Part shown: positions 1 to 9,297 of the stretch, piece by piece
Layout: each line of letters begins with the position of its first letter
Position numbering within the stretch: the first letter of the stretch is position 1
NCBI GenBank assembly: GCA_963711095.1
Contig: CAVQCX010000008.1
Coordinates: forward strand, 1 to 64,000
DNA length: 64,000 bases
Reading direction: 5' to 3'
Origin: CAVQCX01 sp963711095
GTDB lineage: Bacteria; Pseudomonadota; Gammaproteobacteria; Chromatiales; Chromatiaceae
Notes under the pieces: model-generated
Seen by the model: the letters and a program-made list of their open reading frames with translations, nothing else
Databases searched by the model: none
What the model was told of the DNA's origin: nothing
Program-made: the position numbers and the translations under genes

Positions 1-188
1 AAGTCGCTTCCGGCCGTTTTTGCCTAGCCCTTATGCCGTAAGGGTTTCCGCGCTTTTCTCCTTCATATACAGCCTGTTACGTCTTCCTACTCGGTGCCGC
101 TCGGTGCCATTGACCGCCACAAGATACGGTTTCATACTGTGACCATACTGTGACCCGCTGAGTCACAGCACACCATGGGAAGGCACCG

Positions 189-1457
189 ATGCCGACGTTG
201 TACGAGAAGCCCACCAAGACCCGCAAGGCACCCCCAGCCGACGCTCTCTACTTGTCCGAGCTTCAACCCCCAGACCGGGGCAAGCGGATCATCTTCGATC
301 AGCACCCGGAAGCCCCCCGCGGATTCGGGGTCAAGGTCACGGCGGCCGGGACCAAGGTGTTCCTGTTGCGCTACTTCGCCGATGGCAAGGACCGGCTGAT
401 GGTTATCGGCGAGCATCCGACATGGAGCTTGGCAGCTGCTCGGCTCGAGGCGGCAAGCCACCGCAAGCGGATCGACACAGGCACCGACATCCTGGAGGCA
501 CGGCGCGAGGAGCGACAAGAGCCCACCGTTGCCGATGCCGTCAAGCGCTATTGCGAAGGCCCCGCGGCCGGCCTGAAGTCCCATGGCCAGATCACCGCCA
601 CCTTGCAGGCCTACTTCGTCGAGCCGTTGGGCACGCGCAAGCTCTCCACTATCAGGCGCCGGGACATCATCGTCCTGGTGGAGGCGCTGGCCACCAAGCA
701 CGGGCGCACAGCGGCACTACTGCTGATCTACATCAAGCAGCTGTTCGCCTGGGCCGAGGACCGCGAGCTGATCGAGGTCAGCCCGATTGCCAGCCTGAAA
801 CCGGCCAAGGTCTCCAAGGCGCTGGTGCCCAGGGCCCGAGGGCGCGTACTCGACCCTGACGAGATCCGGTCATTCTGGAGCGCTGCGGACGCCTGCGGCA
901 TGTTCGCGCTCACCGCCCTGGCGCTGAAGCTGGTGCTGGTCACCGGGCAACGCCCTGGGGAGGTCTCAGGCATGCGCTGGGAGGAAATCCAGGGCACCAC
1001 CTGGACTATCCCGGCATCGAGGCGAGGCAAGACCGATACAGCGCACTCCGTGCCGCTGACTGCTACGGCGTTGGGCATCCTGGAGCAGGCGCGGGTGGAG
1101 CTCCAGCGGCTCGGCAAGCGCCGCCCGACACAGCCCTCCGGCTGCGTCTTCGAGGCGCGGCCGGGCGCCCCGATCACCACCGCCGCGCTGGCCAGAGCCG
1201 TGACCCGCTTCGCCGCCGCCCTCGGCAACAAGGATGTCGACACCTGGGGGAACTGGTCAACCCACGATTTGAGGCGCACCTGCCGCACTGGACTTGCCGC
1301 GGCTGGTGTCAACGACGTGGTGGCCGAAGCCGTCATAGGGCACGGGCGCAAGGGCATCGCAGCTGTCTATGACCACTACGCCTACGCCGACGAGAAGCGC
1401 TCCGCCCTGGAGGTGTGGGAGCGCCGACTGCTGGCCATCATCGGCGCGGAGGGCTGA
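189..1457 (+). CDS. int: Tyrosine-type site-specific integrase
   Basis: A 422-aa phage/satellite integrase that would recombine element and host attachment sites. The N-terminal ~90 residues resemble the arm-type DNA-binding domain of P4-like integrases (core FGVKVTAAGTKVFLLRYFADG). The C-terminal catalytic domain shows the first Arg in TGQRPGEVSGMRW, the HxxR box in HDLRRT, GHGRKG, and the tyrosine in VYDHY. The length is normal. The ATG follows GGAAGG by a few bases. The next gene starts 3 bp after the stop. It is intact and is probably the integrase of the 0-11 kb element that ends at tRNA-Ser. Confidence 0.9.
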   Translation: MPTLYEKPTKTRKAPPADALYLSELQPPDRGKRIIFDQHPEAPRGFGVKVTAAGTKVFLLRYFADGKDRLMVIGEHPTWSLAAARLEAASHRKRIDTGTDILEARREERQEPTVADAVKRYCEGPAAGLKSHGQITATLQAYFVEPLGTRKLSTIRRRDIIVLVEALATKHGRTAALLLIYIKQLFAWAEDRELIEVSPIASLKPAKVSKALVPRARGRVLDPDEIRSFWSAADACGMFALTALALKLVLVTGQRPGEVSGMRWEEIQGTTWTIPASRRGKTDTAHSVPLTATALGILEQARVELQRLGKRRPTQPSGCVFEARPGAPITTAALARAVTRFAAALGNKDVDTWGNWSTHDLRRTCRTGLAAAGVNDVVAEAVIGHGRKGIAAVYDHYAYADEKRSALEVWERRLLAIIGAEG

Positions 1458-1460
1458 TCA

Positions 1461-2225
1461 ATGGATCAATCCGCTATCGACGCCTGTATGAAAAAGATTG
1501 CGTCCGAGATCTCGAAAAAGTTCGCGAAACAAAAAGCGCTCTCTGACCGACTGGAGCGCCGCATTCTATTCATCATCGAAGCCGTGGCCGGAAAGTACTC
1601 CACCATCGAGCAAATATCCGATGATGGCACCATCACAAGGCGCACATCCCCATACAAGACCGGCGAGATGCACCGGGAAATAAAAGCGGCGTTATCCCAT
1701 GTCGATAAACTGCGCGAGAGTCTCGACACGCTGCTTTCGCTAGACCCGTATTTGGACTTCCATGGCCCCGTCTATGAAAGCATGCTCGCAGAAAGAGACC
1801 GCATTCTCGCAGGGGTCGAAAAGACCCAAACGCGAGAAGCCTTTTTGCTCGGTCTGCACTTGCGCCAATCATGGGTCGCTCTTGCTGGCACTCGCCAAAG
1901 ACTGCGGGAGATCGAGGAGATCAGCAGGCCGCGGCAAGGGCGCCCTAAAGCATTTCTCGCATCCACCCTCGTCATGGACATTCAGGATGATTTGCAGAAG
2001 GCTCGGGAATGCGGACATCTTGAATTCGACGCAGAGAAAGAAGAGGCCTTTGTAGATCTCGTTTTCGGTGCCATCGACAAGTATTTCCCGGAGGCCAAGT
2101 TCAAGCGACCCTCTGAGAAGGCGATAGGCCAATACCGGGAGCGCAGGGAAAAGGAATACCGCCAATCACAGGAACAGGCGCGAAGGCTCATAGCCGAGTC
2201 CGAGCGCGACCGGAAAAAAACATAG
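1461..2225 (+). CDS. Hypothetical protein, charged and helical
   Basis: A 254-aa protein I do not recognise. It is soluble, highly charged and mostly helical, with probable coiled-coil stretches near residues 1-45 and 70-110 and a very basic C-terminus ending in KKT. No signal peptide, membrane segment or catalytic motif is visible. It starts 3 bp after the integrase stop and is probably co-transcribed with it. Codon use is slightly more AT-rich than in the neighbours, which fits accessory satellite cargo. It could be an element-specific regulator or packaging factor; nothing decides this. Confidence 0.6.
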   Translation: MDQSAIDACMKKIASEISKKFAKQKALSDRLERRILFIIEAVAGKYSTIEQISDDGTITRRTSPYKTGEMHREIKAALSHVDKLRESLDTLLSLDPYLDFHGPVYESMLAERDRILAGVEKTQTREAFLLGLHLRQSWVALAGTRQRLREIEEISRPRQGRPKAFLASTLVMDIQDDLQKARECGHLEFDAEKEEAFVDLVFGAIDKYFPEAKFKRPSEKAIGQYRERREKEYRQSQEQARRLIAESERDRKKT

Positions 2226-2305
2226 CCGAATTACGGATCTTTTTTTCCGTACTTTCGGGCGGATAGCCGGCATGGTATGACCCACCATGCCACCCGGAGC
2301 TATCC

Positions 2306-2518
2306 ATGGTCACCGCCCCGCATCTATCCCCCCCCGACACCGCCGCATATCTCGGCCTGTCCGACAGGACCTTGGCGCGCTATCGCTCGCAGGGAATCGG
2401 GCCGTCCTACGTTCGCACGCCGCACAAGATCATCTATCGCCGCGCCGATCTGGATGCATGGCTACAGGCCCATGCCGTGCAGCCGGTCCGCGAGCGCCAG
2501 CGCCAGGCCGGAGCCTGA
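2306..2518 (+). CDS. AlpA/excisionase-like helix-turn-helix protein
   Basis: A 70-aa winged-helix DNA-binding protein of the AlpA/excisionase type. The sequence runs LSPPDTAAYLGLSDRTLARY then a wing IIYRRADLDAWLQ, the standard layout of this family (helix-turn-helix, strand with R-x-x-DLDAWL). Such proteins activate satellite integrase or replication genes. Its place between integrase and primase genes is the usual one in P4-like elements. The GTG of the next small gene begins 4 bp after its stop, which suggests an operon from here to the helicase. Confidence 0.75.
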   Translation: MVTAPHLSPPDTAAYLGLSDRTLARYRSQGIGPSYVRTPHKIIYRRADLDAWLQAHAVQPVRERQRQAGA

Positions 2519-2521
2519 CCC

Positions 2522-2716
2522 GTGGCCCACAAAAAACCCGCGCGGGGGCGTCACCCCCCGGCGGGCTGTGGTCTGGACTCGCACGCCGATCATAGCCCAT
2601 CTCCCGGTCGGCCGGGCCTACCGTCTGCCGACCCTGCCCCGGCCGGCGAGCTGGCCGCCTATGCCGCCATGGTCGCCGCCCTCCGGGCACGTCGGCGCCG
2701 TCGAGGTGCGCGATGA
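2522..2716 (+). CDS. Small hypothetical protein
   Basis: A possible 64-aa protein starting at GTG, rich in Pro, Ala and Arg, with a basic tail (RARRRRRGAR). I recognise no domain. It fills the space between the AlpA-like gene and the primase gene and its end overlaps the primase start by 4 bp (ATGA). The tight packing is the main support for it being translated; its composition is what a random high-GC frame might also give. Confidence 0.35.
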   Translation: MAHKKPARGRHPPAGCGLDSHADHSPSPGRPGLPSADPAPAGELAAYAAMVAALRARRRRRGAR

Positions 2717-3273
2717 GCGCCGAGACTCGCGCACCGACCTTCAACGAGGTGCACCAGGCGGCCCGGGGTCGGTGGGCAGAGATCTTGCCCGCCCTGGGCG
2801 TACCCACCGAGGTTCTCACCGGCCGGCACGGACCCTGCCCTGGGTGCGGAGGCCGGGACCGGTTCCGCTGGGACGACCGCGACGGCCGCGGCACATGGAT
2901 ATGCGGCGGCGGGGGCTCGCCTGTAGCCGGCGACGGGTTCGAGTTACTGGGACATGCCCTCGGGATGTCCAAGGCCGAGGCATTGCGGGCCGTCGCGCAG
3001 CACCTCGGCATTCGGGGCGATGCGGCATCCGCGGCTCGGCTGGCGGAGATCCGCGCTCGGCGAGAGCGCGAGCGGGTCGAGGCCGCAGTTTGGCATGAGC
3101 TGCTCGTTCTCGCCGATGTAGTGGGAGCCAGGGTCACCGAGCGCAAGTTTGCGAAAGATCAGAAATTCAGGACCGTCCGCCCCGGGTGGCGACCGATGCC
3201 CGACGCGCACTGGGACCGGGAGCGGCTGGCCGCTCGGCGGCTGCAAGCCGGTCTCGCGAGGCTCTATCCATGA
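2713..3273 (+). CDS. P4-type primase zinc-ribbon protein
   Basis: A 186-aa protein carrying the zinc-binding domain found at the N-terminus of P4/alpha-type primases. Residues ~36-68 contain HGPCPGCGGRDRFRWDDRDG followed by RGTWICGGGG, the zinc-ribbon signature, although the second knuckle has only one clear cysteine. Residues ~78-96 carry the helix that usually follows (FELLGHALGMSKAEALRAV). No Toprim catalytic part is present, so the primase is split over genes, as in many satellites. The next gene starts inside its stop codon (ATGA), implying translational coupling to the helicase. Confidence 0.75.
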   Translation: MSAETRAPTFNEVHQAARGRWAEILPALGVPTEVLTGRHGPCPGCGGRDRFRWDDRDGRGTWICGGGGSPVAGDGFELLGHALGMSKAEALRAVAQHLGIRGDAASAARLAEIRARRERERVEAAVWHELLVLADVVGARVTERKFAKDQKFRTVRPGWRPMPDAHWDRERLAARRLQAGLARLYP

Positions 3274-4016
3274 CCGCCGACCCGAGCATCTTGGATGCGT
3301 TACCGCCCGAGGCGGATAAATCTACCGGACCACGCCAGGCAGACGATGTAGGCACTCTGTCGCTGACCGCGGTCGAGTGGACCGAGGACACGTTGGCGCG
3401 CGTATTTACCCGGACTTATGGCGACCGGCTGCTCTTCGACCACACCGCCGGGAGCTGGTACCTCTGGCGCGGGATACGCTGGGAGCGAGAACAAACGCAT
3501 CTGGCCTACGACCTGATACGGCGGATCGCCACACAAACGAGGGACAAGCGATTGTTGCGCGCATCCGTGCTTTCGGGCGCCGAGCGCATGGCACAGGCCG
3601 ACCGGGTGCACGCACGGACGAACGATATTTGGGATCGCGATCCATTCTTGCTCTGCACTCCGGCCGGGACCGTGAATCTGATGACCGGCGAGCTGAGGGA
3701 ATCTCTCCAGTCTGAGCACATCACGAAGAGCACGAGCGTCGCACCTGCTCCGCCTGGAACGCTGGCACCGCGCTGGAGGGCATTTCTGGCCGAAAGCACC
3801 GGCAACGATTCCGAGCTGATCGCATTCCTTCAGCAGATCGCCGGATATGCTCTCACCGGGGATATTCGCGAGCATGCGCTCTTTTTTGTCTACGGACCCG
3901 GCGGCAATGGCAAAAGCGTTTTTTTGAATACCTTCAGACATCCTGATCTCGGGGATTCTAATATGACCCAGGTTCACGAAATGCGGGGTGAGCACACGAG
4001 TGTCCGGGTGGCTTGA
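3270..4016 (+). pseudogene. D5/P4-type replication helicase, truncated after Walker A
   Basis: The first ~223 codons match the N-terminal D5 domain and start of the SF3 helicase of phage/plasmid primase-helicases; full family members are usually over 450 aa. The Walker A motif GPGGNGKS is intact near residue 212. Just after it (about position 3937) the translation changes to unrelated sequence and stops, so Walker B, sensor 1 and the rest are missing. No downstream half was found past the neighbouring IS, so the gene is dead. The ATG at 3270 overlaps the upstream stop. Confidence 0.75.
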
Positions 4017-4069
4017 TATGGGTCGCTGGCGGCTCGCTCCGTGCCAGCTTGCGGAATAATCGGCCACAG

Positions 4070-5821
4070 TTATGCCGAGACCAATTCATAAACCAGACGT
4101 AAATTCGTGCCGGGAAAAATTGTCTCGGTCTGGTTGAGCTCATTACAAAGGTGAAAGATGATCTCATCGGCACAACGATTGGCCTGGTGATGCACGCGCA
4201 CCGTCAAGGTCCCGGCATTTTGGTCGGGCACCAGGTCGGCTTCCGTGCTGTAGAGTGCTCTGAGTAGACTGCGCGCATCGTCTTCGCGACGCATCTTCTC
4301 GCGTGCCATCTGCGCCATGGCGGTTTCGGCACGGTAGGCCACCATCTTGATGGTGTCGATCAGGTGCTTGCTTTGTGTGCTCAGTTGCTTGAAGCGTTGC
4401 TCTTCGGGTAGCTCGGCGATGGTGATGTGGTGTTTGACCGCTTTGCGCTGGGTCTTCAGCTCTTCGAGCTCCTTTGTCAAGTCCTCGATCTGCTCTTGGA
4501 GCGCGGCCTTTTGCTGCTCGAACGCAGCCACTTGTTTGGGCTCGATCTCGCCTTTGAGATTCATCGCCGAGAAGGCGGCAAGCTTGCGGGTGAGGTGACC
4601 TCGAAGGCTGCGCACCTGTCCATCGAGGCGCCGATACGCCGGGTTCACCACCTTTGTGGTGTCAGGAATCTCCTCCGTCGCATAGTCGATCAGACGGTCC
4701 AGTCCGTAGTGTTGGCGCATGTACTTGAAGAAGTTTTCCTGCGACCATCTGGCGAACATGGCCGCCGCCACCGGTCCCGGCTCCGAACGGTAATCGCTCG
4801 AGAGCACCGCGGTCTGATGGGCGCTTTCGGTGCGTTTGCGGATTTCGCGCACCCACACCTTACCCCCCAAAAAGGTGCCTCGCTCGGCCAGGTCCATCGC
4901 CACGCAGGCGCCCGATGAGAGCGGCACCTGGCAGGGCGAGAACTCCTCGGGCGGCCAAGCCTCGCCGGGGTACTTGTGGTAAGTCAGGCAGGCAATGCGT
5001 TTGTTCTTCATGGCCTGCACAAACCCCGGACTGTAGCCTTCCCGGTCAAAGATCAGGGTGAAACGGTGCAACGTCGCATCGGCCTGTAACTGCTCGGGCG
5101 TGGGCTGGTGGGGGATCTCCTGCTCCAGGCGCGGCACAATCTCGTGCTCCAACACCTGGAGCATCCCGGGATCGACCGCTTGGTTGAGCACAAAGAACGG
5201 CTGGCCATCCATGGCATTGACCCAGTAGTCGGTGGTGGCGCGCAAACACAGCTTCTGGCGCGCCACGTAGTGGCGGGGCAGCTCGGTTTGATGGCCGTGG
5301 TAGACCCGCACATGGCCATCGACGTACAACACCGCTGCCTGCTCGGGATCCGCACCCATCCAGTGGGCACACAGCTCGGCGCTCCAGGCGCTCGCCTGCT
5401 GCTGGTCGGCAAGCAGGGCGATCTTGTTGCGCACGGTACGCACTTCCGGAATGCGGTCCAGCCCCAGCAGCTTGCCCCATTCGCCTGGGGCACGGTAGCG
5501 CAGTTGCTCCAGCGATGGCAGCCGCGCCAGCGCCAGGAAGGCCAGCATCAAGAACAGGCTCTCCAGTCCATAGTAGCCCTTGGGCAATTGGAAGTATTTA
5601 TGGGCCTGATGCAGCAGACCGACCGCCAACAGCGCCGGCAGGGCCAACAGCACGCCCCCATTGGGAACATCCGAAACCGCTTGAAATACCGGTGCTACGG
5701 CGGTGAGGTCGCCCACGCTGGCCGCCATCCGAGCCAGCTGGTTGCACGCCCCCATCCCCATCGGCGCCTCTGCGTCTTCGCCGCTGCGTTGGCTTTTGGT
5801 GCTTAGGGGCGTATCGCGGTC
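4070..5821 (-). CDS. Transposase OrfB (DDE catalytic part, reached by -1 frameshift)
   Basis: The catalytic part of the transposase. Three blocks fit a DDE triad: YVDGHVRVYHG (first Asp), IFDREGYSPGF (second Asp) and WSQENFFKYMRQHYGLDRL (Glu). A coiled-coil region follows (EQQKAALQEQIEDLTKELEE), then a C-terminal tail. An internal ATG at 5761 could start a separate product, but the frame is open upstream to the A9 run, so translation by frameshift from OrfA is the better model. The family is unassigned; the layout recalls large IS transposases with an N-terminal HTH subunit. Confidence 0.7.
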   Translation of the reverse strand, partial: DRDTPLSTKSQRSGEDAEAPMGMGACNQLARMAASVGDLTAVAPVFQAVSDVPNGGVLLALPALLAVGLLHQAHKYFQLPKGYYGLESLFLMLAFLALARLPSLEQLRYRAPGEWGKLLGLDRIPEVRTVRNKIALLADQQQASAWSAELCAHWMGADPEQAAVLYVDGHVRVYHGHQTELPRHYVARQKLCLRATTDYWVNAMDGQPFFVLNQAVDPGMLQVLEHEIVPRLEQEIPHQPTPEQLQADATLHRFTLIFDREGYSPGFVQAMKNKRIACLTYHKYPGEAWPPEEFSPCQVPLSSGACVAMDLAERGTFLGGKVWVREIRKRTESAHQTAVLSSDYRSEPGPVAAAMFARWSQENFFKYMRQHYGLDRLIDYATEEIPDTTKVVNPAYRRLDGQVRSLRGHLTRKLAAFSAMNLKGEIEPKQVAAFEQQKAALQEQIEDLTKELEELKTQRKAVKHHITIAELPEEQRFKQLSTQSKHLIDTIKMVAYRAETAMAQMAREKMRREDDARSLLRALYSTEADLVPDQNAGTLTVRVHHQANRCADEIIFHLCNELNQTETIFPGTNLRLVYELVSA

Positions 5822-6279
5822 TTTTTTTTTGTGGGCTTATGCAGGCGCCCCGCGCCTATGGCCTTGGCCAGCGTATTACGTTTCACGCCCAGTTGTTCTG
5901 CAACTGCCGATGTCTGCAACCCCTCGTCGAGTAATCTCTGTGCTTCCTGCAACACCTCAGCCGTCAGCACCGCCGGTCCGCGCCGATTCGGTTCTTGATA
6001 AAACCCCGCCACGCCTTTCTGCCGATAGCGCTTCACGGCCCGCTTGACACTGATCAGGGTCACGCCAAAGGCACGTGATATTTCCGCCTGCGTGGCGTTC
6101 CCATTAATGCAGAACTGCGCAGTGATCATTCGAAACGTCGCTACATCCTTCTCGTCGTGAATAAACACCGGCATGCATCCATTGAAATAAGTCACCTGCC
6201 CATTGCCTTTTTCATAAGCTAATTGCGCATTGATGTGTTCCACACCATCAGGAAAAATCGGCAATTGCATCTGTGGCAT
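5803..6279 (-). CDS. Transposase OrfA (helix-turn-helix part)
   Basis: The N-terminal part of an IS transposase, 158 aa from the ATG at 6279; an earlier in-frame ATG at 6345 is less likely. It has two helix-turn-helix-like segments: NATQAEISRAFGVTLISVKR, and TSAVAEQLGVKRNTLAKAIG near the end. It stops 10 codons after an A9 run (in KPTKKKTAIRP). The frame of the larger downstream part is -1 relative to this one and is open through the same A run. The two are therefore probably joined by programmed -1 slippage into one ~736-aa enzyme. Confidence 0.7.
   Translation of the reverse strand: MPQMQLPIFPDGVEHINAQLAYEKGNGQVTYFNGCMPVFIHDEKDVATFRMITAQFCINGNATQAEISRAFGVTLISVKRAVKRYRQKGVAGFYQEPNRRGPAVLTAEVLQEAQRLLDEGLQTSAVAEQLGVKRNTLAKAIGAGRLHKPTKKKTAIRP
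5821..5832 (-). promoter_or_regulatory. A9 slippery site for -1 frameshifting between transposase frames
   Basis: On the minus strand the codons read ACA AAA AAA AAG ACC, giving nine consecutive A residues. A slip of one base backwards puts the ribosome (or a slipped transcript) into the frame GAC CGC GAT ACG, which is open to position 4070. Poly-A slippery sites are common in IS elements, so this is likely a designed signal and not decay. Confidence 0.6.
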
Positions 6280-6487
6280 CGTCGAGCTCTCTGGACGCAA
6301 TGAACGGAATTGAGAAAGGTAAATGGATGGGTACAGGGTCGCCACCTCCCGTCCGCTGTGGCATATCTCGGTATCGTTTCAAAATCCTACCGACGTGACA
6401 AGCCGAGCCCGACTACCGCTTCTGTTTCTCTTGCAACCCCAGGTATCCAAACGAGTTCCGCCACTTTGGAGGCGGCCGAGATCTAAG

Positions 6488-6853
6488 TCGAGATCAGGAG
6501 GTCTGAAGGTCTATCTCGGGGCGATCGTGGTCCTGGTCAGCGCGCTGGAGCAGGGTCTGTCCCCTCAGCGGCGCAAGCAACTGATCGAACAGCTCGATAT
6601 CTGGCCGCAGACCCTTGCCCGCTGGCGTCTATGGTGGCGGGGGATCTTTCCGGCCAGTCGCTGTTGGCAGGCAGCGCGGGGCCAGTTTGTGCCTGCGCTG
6701 GCGGTGGGCCAGTTGCCCGGTGCCCTGTTGGGTCGGCTGAGCGGGGTCGATCTGCGCCATCGTCTGTGCCGGTTGCTGCGCTTGGTGGCCCCGGTCACGA
6801 CGGTCTCCTGGTCGGGCTCTTTGCGGGTGGCCATAGATCCGCAGAAGAGGTGA
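6488..6853 (+). pseudogene. Accessory protein of a decayed IS, N-terminus lost
   Basis: From KVYLGAIVVLVSALEQGL onwards (~120 codons) the sequence resembles a small protein that, as I recall, lies just upstream of a DDE transposase of the type that follows here. Family members start with a longer cysteine-containing segment, which I cannot find in frame, so the 5' part is missing or shifted. It sits 60 bp ahead of the transposase remnant in the same orientation. The assignment is from memory of related sequences and is moderate at best. Confidence 0.4.
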
Positions 6854-6913
6854 TCGCCGGCGCGCTGGAGGCGTTTGTAGACTCCCGGTGGAGTGAATAA
6901 CGGGAGACGGCGA

Positions 6914-7395
6914 ATGGCGAGCCAAGAAGATCTCGATCGCTGGGCGCGGCTGCGCTTTGCGATCATCGGCCCCTTGTTGGCCGCACCCCCGAAGGCCGGG
7001 GCGTTGCGCCAGGCACTGGCCGCGCTGGCAACCAAGCACTGGACCCACCCGGTCAACGCCACCGCGGTGCGCTTTAGCTTCGCCACCCTGGAGCGCTGAT
7101 ACTATGGCGCACGTCAGGCGAGCGATCCGGTGGCGGCGCTGCGTCGGCGTGCACGCCAAGATGCCGGGCAGTTCCGCCGACTCAGCGCGGCGCTGATCCA
7201 GGCCCTGGAAGCCCAGTATCGGGGGCATCCGGGCTGGACGGTGCAACTGCACTACGACAATCTGGCGGCCCTGGCCGAACAGGCGCCCGCCCTGCAGCCC
7301 TTACCTTCCTATGGCACGCTGCGCCGCTATATGAAGGCCCGCGGCTATCATCGCCGGCGCCCTCCCAAGCGCGATACCCCCGGTGCTCGCCAGGC
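6914..7395 (+). pseudogene. DDE transposase remnant with in-frame stop and missing 3' half
   Basis: The start (MASQEDLDRWARLRFAIIGP) and the continuation after 7099 (YYGARQASDPVAALRRRAR) are in one frame, separated by a TGA at 7097 that most simply replaces a Trp codon. The N-terminal DNA-binding half is recognisable to PPKRDTPGARQA. The catalytic half is absent because homology to an unrelated zinc-ribbon protein begins near 7396. The gene is therefore doubly dead: a nonsense mutation and a 3' deletion. Confidence 0.65.
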
Positions 7396-7809
7396 CACCT
7401 GGAACTCGAATTCGATTACCGCAGGCTTGGTGGCCAAGCTGAACATGTGAAGGAGCGCTTCCGTCTCATTGAGACCGCGTGTCACTTTGGGGGGACGCGT
7501 CGTTGGATCGAGTGCCCAAGATGCCACCGCCGGGTGGTGGCAATCTACGGCGTTGGCAGGCGTTTTCTGTGCCGGCACTGCCACGAACTGACGTACGCCG
7601 CCGCGCGAGAAGCCAAGCACTTCCGACGGTTCAGGAAAGCGCAGAAGGTACGAACGCGGCTGGGTGGATCGAAGAATTTACTGGAGCCTTTCCCCCCGAA
7701 GCCCCGCGGGATGCACTGGGCAACCTACGAGCGGCTCTTCTTCGGCTCCCTCGTCAGCGAGGGGAGCTTTTTTGACGAGGAAGCGCGGCGACTCGGTCTG
7801 ACTGACTAG
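7396..7809 (+). pseudogene. Zinc-ribbon protein of mobile elements, 5' end lost
   Basis: From HLELEFDYRRLGG to the stop the frame matches the C-terminal two thirds of a small zinc-ribbon protein I recall from proteobacterial mobile elements. It shows CPRCHRR and CRHCHELTYA (two Cys pairs, a zinc ribbon) and the tail motif FPPKPRGMHWATYERL. The N-terminal part is replaced by the decayed transposase. A GTG at 7447 could still give a 120-aa product with both knuckles, so residual expression is possible. Function unknown. Confidence 0.5.
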
Positions 7810-8084
7810 ACAAACCATTGTCTCCGCAGCCCCCTTCACTCCTGTTCGAGTCATTGTCAGGGACGTGCAGTCACCGCAGGGAGCGGGTGGAGCCATCCGT
7901 GGACCCCGTGTCGCCGTGGGAATGGAGGCACCGCTAGCCCCGGAGGGATGACCGAGATCGGCCAAAAGCGGACGCACTTAGCCGGCGTCTTCATACAGCC
8001 TACCAACACCAAGGCGGCGGGTGTGGCAGCGTTCTTTGACTTGTTCTGTCGACTAACGCGAATGCGCCCCGGCAAAGCAAAAGC

Positions 8085-8552
8085 CTACTCAATCGCTTCG
8101 ATTTCGATGAAAAGGTTGTTAACGATGTTCTGCCGGTACTCAAGTTTCTTGCCCTTACTGCCACCCAGTTTTCGGTCCCTGGGCGGTATATGTGTTAAGG
8201 GACCTTCGCACTGTCTTAAAGCGCGCACCTCAACATGTGAATAGTTGGGATACTCTTCGTCATCAAGCGGGTCGTGAACCGGAGTGGCCATCCCGTTGAA
8301 CCGTGCGACTTCGACGGAGAACGAATAGCAACCATCTGTCACTTGGCCGTTACGCCTGTGTCTTACATCTTCGGGCGTGGAGAACTTTGCCCAGTTACAT
8401 GAAAAGTCAGGAAACCTGATCGTCTCCGTCCGCAGCTTCTGCTGATCACTGTCGTAATCAGCGATAACGTATCCGTGGTACAGCTTTTCACGCGATTGAA
8501 ACTGCTGGTCTGCTATGCGACCGCTGATTCGCAGATGCTCGGGTACCGGCAC
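8085..8552 (-). CDS. Hypothetical protein, third gene of a three-gene cargo operon
   Basis: A 155-aa acidic soluble protein starting at GTG, 6 bp after the upstream gene's stop. Visible blocks are ETIRFPDFSCNWAKFSTPED, VHDPLDDEEYPNYSHVEVRA and a basic patch RDRKLGGSKGKK. These recall an uncharacterised bacterial family with a conserved 'FPDxSxNxxKxSxPED' and 'HDPLxxNYxHxE' pattern; no activity is known to me. There is no membrane segment or signal. Its constant company with the two genes upstream is the best clue, and it could be the regulatory or target-recognition part of a small defence module. Confidence 0.6.
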   Translation of the reverse strand: MPVPEHLRISGRIADQQFQSREKLYHGYVIADYDSDQQKLRTETIRFPDFSCNWAKFSTPEDVRHRRNGQVTDGCYSFSVEVARFNGMATPVHDPLDDEEYPNYSHVEVRALRQCEGPLTHIPPRDRKLGGSKGKKLEYRQNIVNNLFIEIEAIE

Positions 8553-8558
8553 AACAAA

Positions 8559-9293
8559 CTATTCCTTGAACTTCGCCACCAACGTATTGATAGCTCCTTG
8601 CTCACCTCCCGGCTCAATATCGATACACCGCAAAACATCGCTTTTTTCATTAACTAGGCCAGCCAATTCCGTCGTATTGTAGATCTCAATGTTCAAACTT
8701 TTGTCCGTTTTTCGGTTCCAGTACACCAGCATCACCCCTTCCTCTATGGATGGCGCTATCCTAGTCGGGGTCAAACCGTGGCGTAGGAAAATATCCGTCG
8801 CCAGTGCAACGCTTCGCTTTTTGCATTCGCTAGTTGGCGGCTTGATACCGACGTTTTGCCAAGCACTGGGAAATGGCATGCTATCCGCCATACGCTCAAA
8901 TGACTGCATCAGATCGTCTCTACGGTCCCCTGGCGAAGAATCACGTGCGCTCGACGGCCACGAAACAGCGCCGTGTTTAGGCCTTGGGTATCCCGGCGGT
9001 AACCGCAAATTTCCAGCCACAGATTCGAGATAACCGTTACTTATGCGATCCGCCCACTCCCGCAAGAACGCTTCGCATCTTTCGTCGATATAGACAGGCT
9101 TCGTCGAATGCAGAACACGCAGCGTCGGCACTTCCGGGTGCGCCTGCGTACCCGCCCACCCCCACGGTCGCGACTGGATAATGTACCGCACGCGATTGAG
9201 ATCCGCTTCGTCATCACCGCCGAGGCTTTCCGTGCCGAAATACCGCTCGTGCGCTTGGCTAGCGACCATCGCGTCGCTGTTTCTCTGTTCCAT
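8559..9293 (-). CDS. Hypothetical protein, second gene of a three-gene cargo operon
   Basis: A 244-aa soluble protein starting 4 bp after the first gene's stop. The N-terminal half is unrecognised. Residues ~160-235 have a pattern familiar from uncharacterised proteins (PTRIAPSIEEGVMLVYW, then SLNIEIYNTTELAGLV), likely a small beta-sheet domain. No catalytic signature is evident. Codon use is less GC-biased than in the flanking chromosome. The tight spacing with both neighbours implies a single transcript and probably a complex. Confidence 0.6.
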   Translation of the reverse strand: MEQRNSDAMVASQAHERYFGTESLGGDDEADLNRVRYIIQSRPWGWAGTQAHPEVPTLRVLHSTKPVYIDERCEAFLREWADRISNGYLESVAGNLRLPPGYPRPKHGAVSWPSSARDSSPGDRRDDLMQSFERMADSMPFPSAWQNVGIKPPTSECKKRSVALATDIFLRHGLTPTRIAPSIEEGVMLVYWNRKTDKSLNIEIYNTTELAGLVNEKSDVLRCIDIEPGGEQGAINTLVAKFKE

Positions 9294-9297
9294 GGCC

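Larger units (their letters stand above)
3938..6420 (-). mobile_element. Insertion sequence with frameshifted DDE transposase (ends approximate)
   Basis: This block interrupts the satellite helicase gene and carries two minus-strand frames that together make one transposase. The left edge is placed where helicase homology ends and the right edge upstream of the transposase start. I looked for terminal inverted repeats and a target duplication and found none convincing, so both ends are uncertain by tens of bases. The IS family is not assigned. Confidence 0.55.

Noticed and set aside
3938..6420. Terminal inverted repeats for the IS
   Set aside because: Comparison of both ends gave only short, weak matches, not better than chance.
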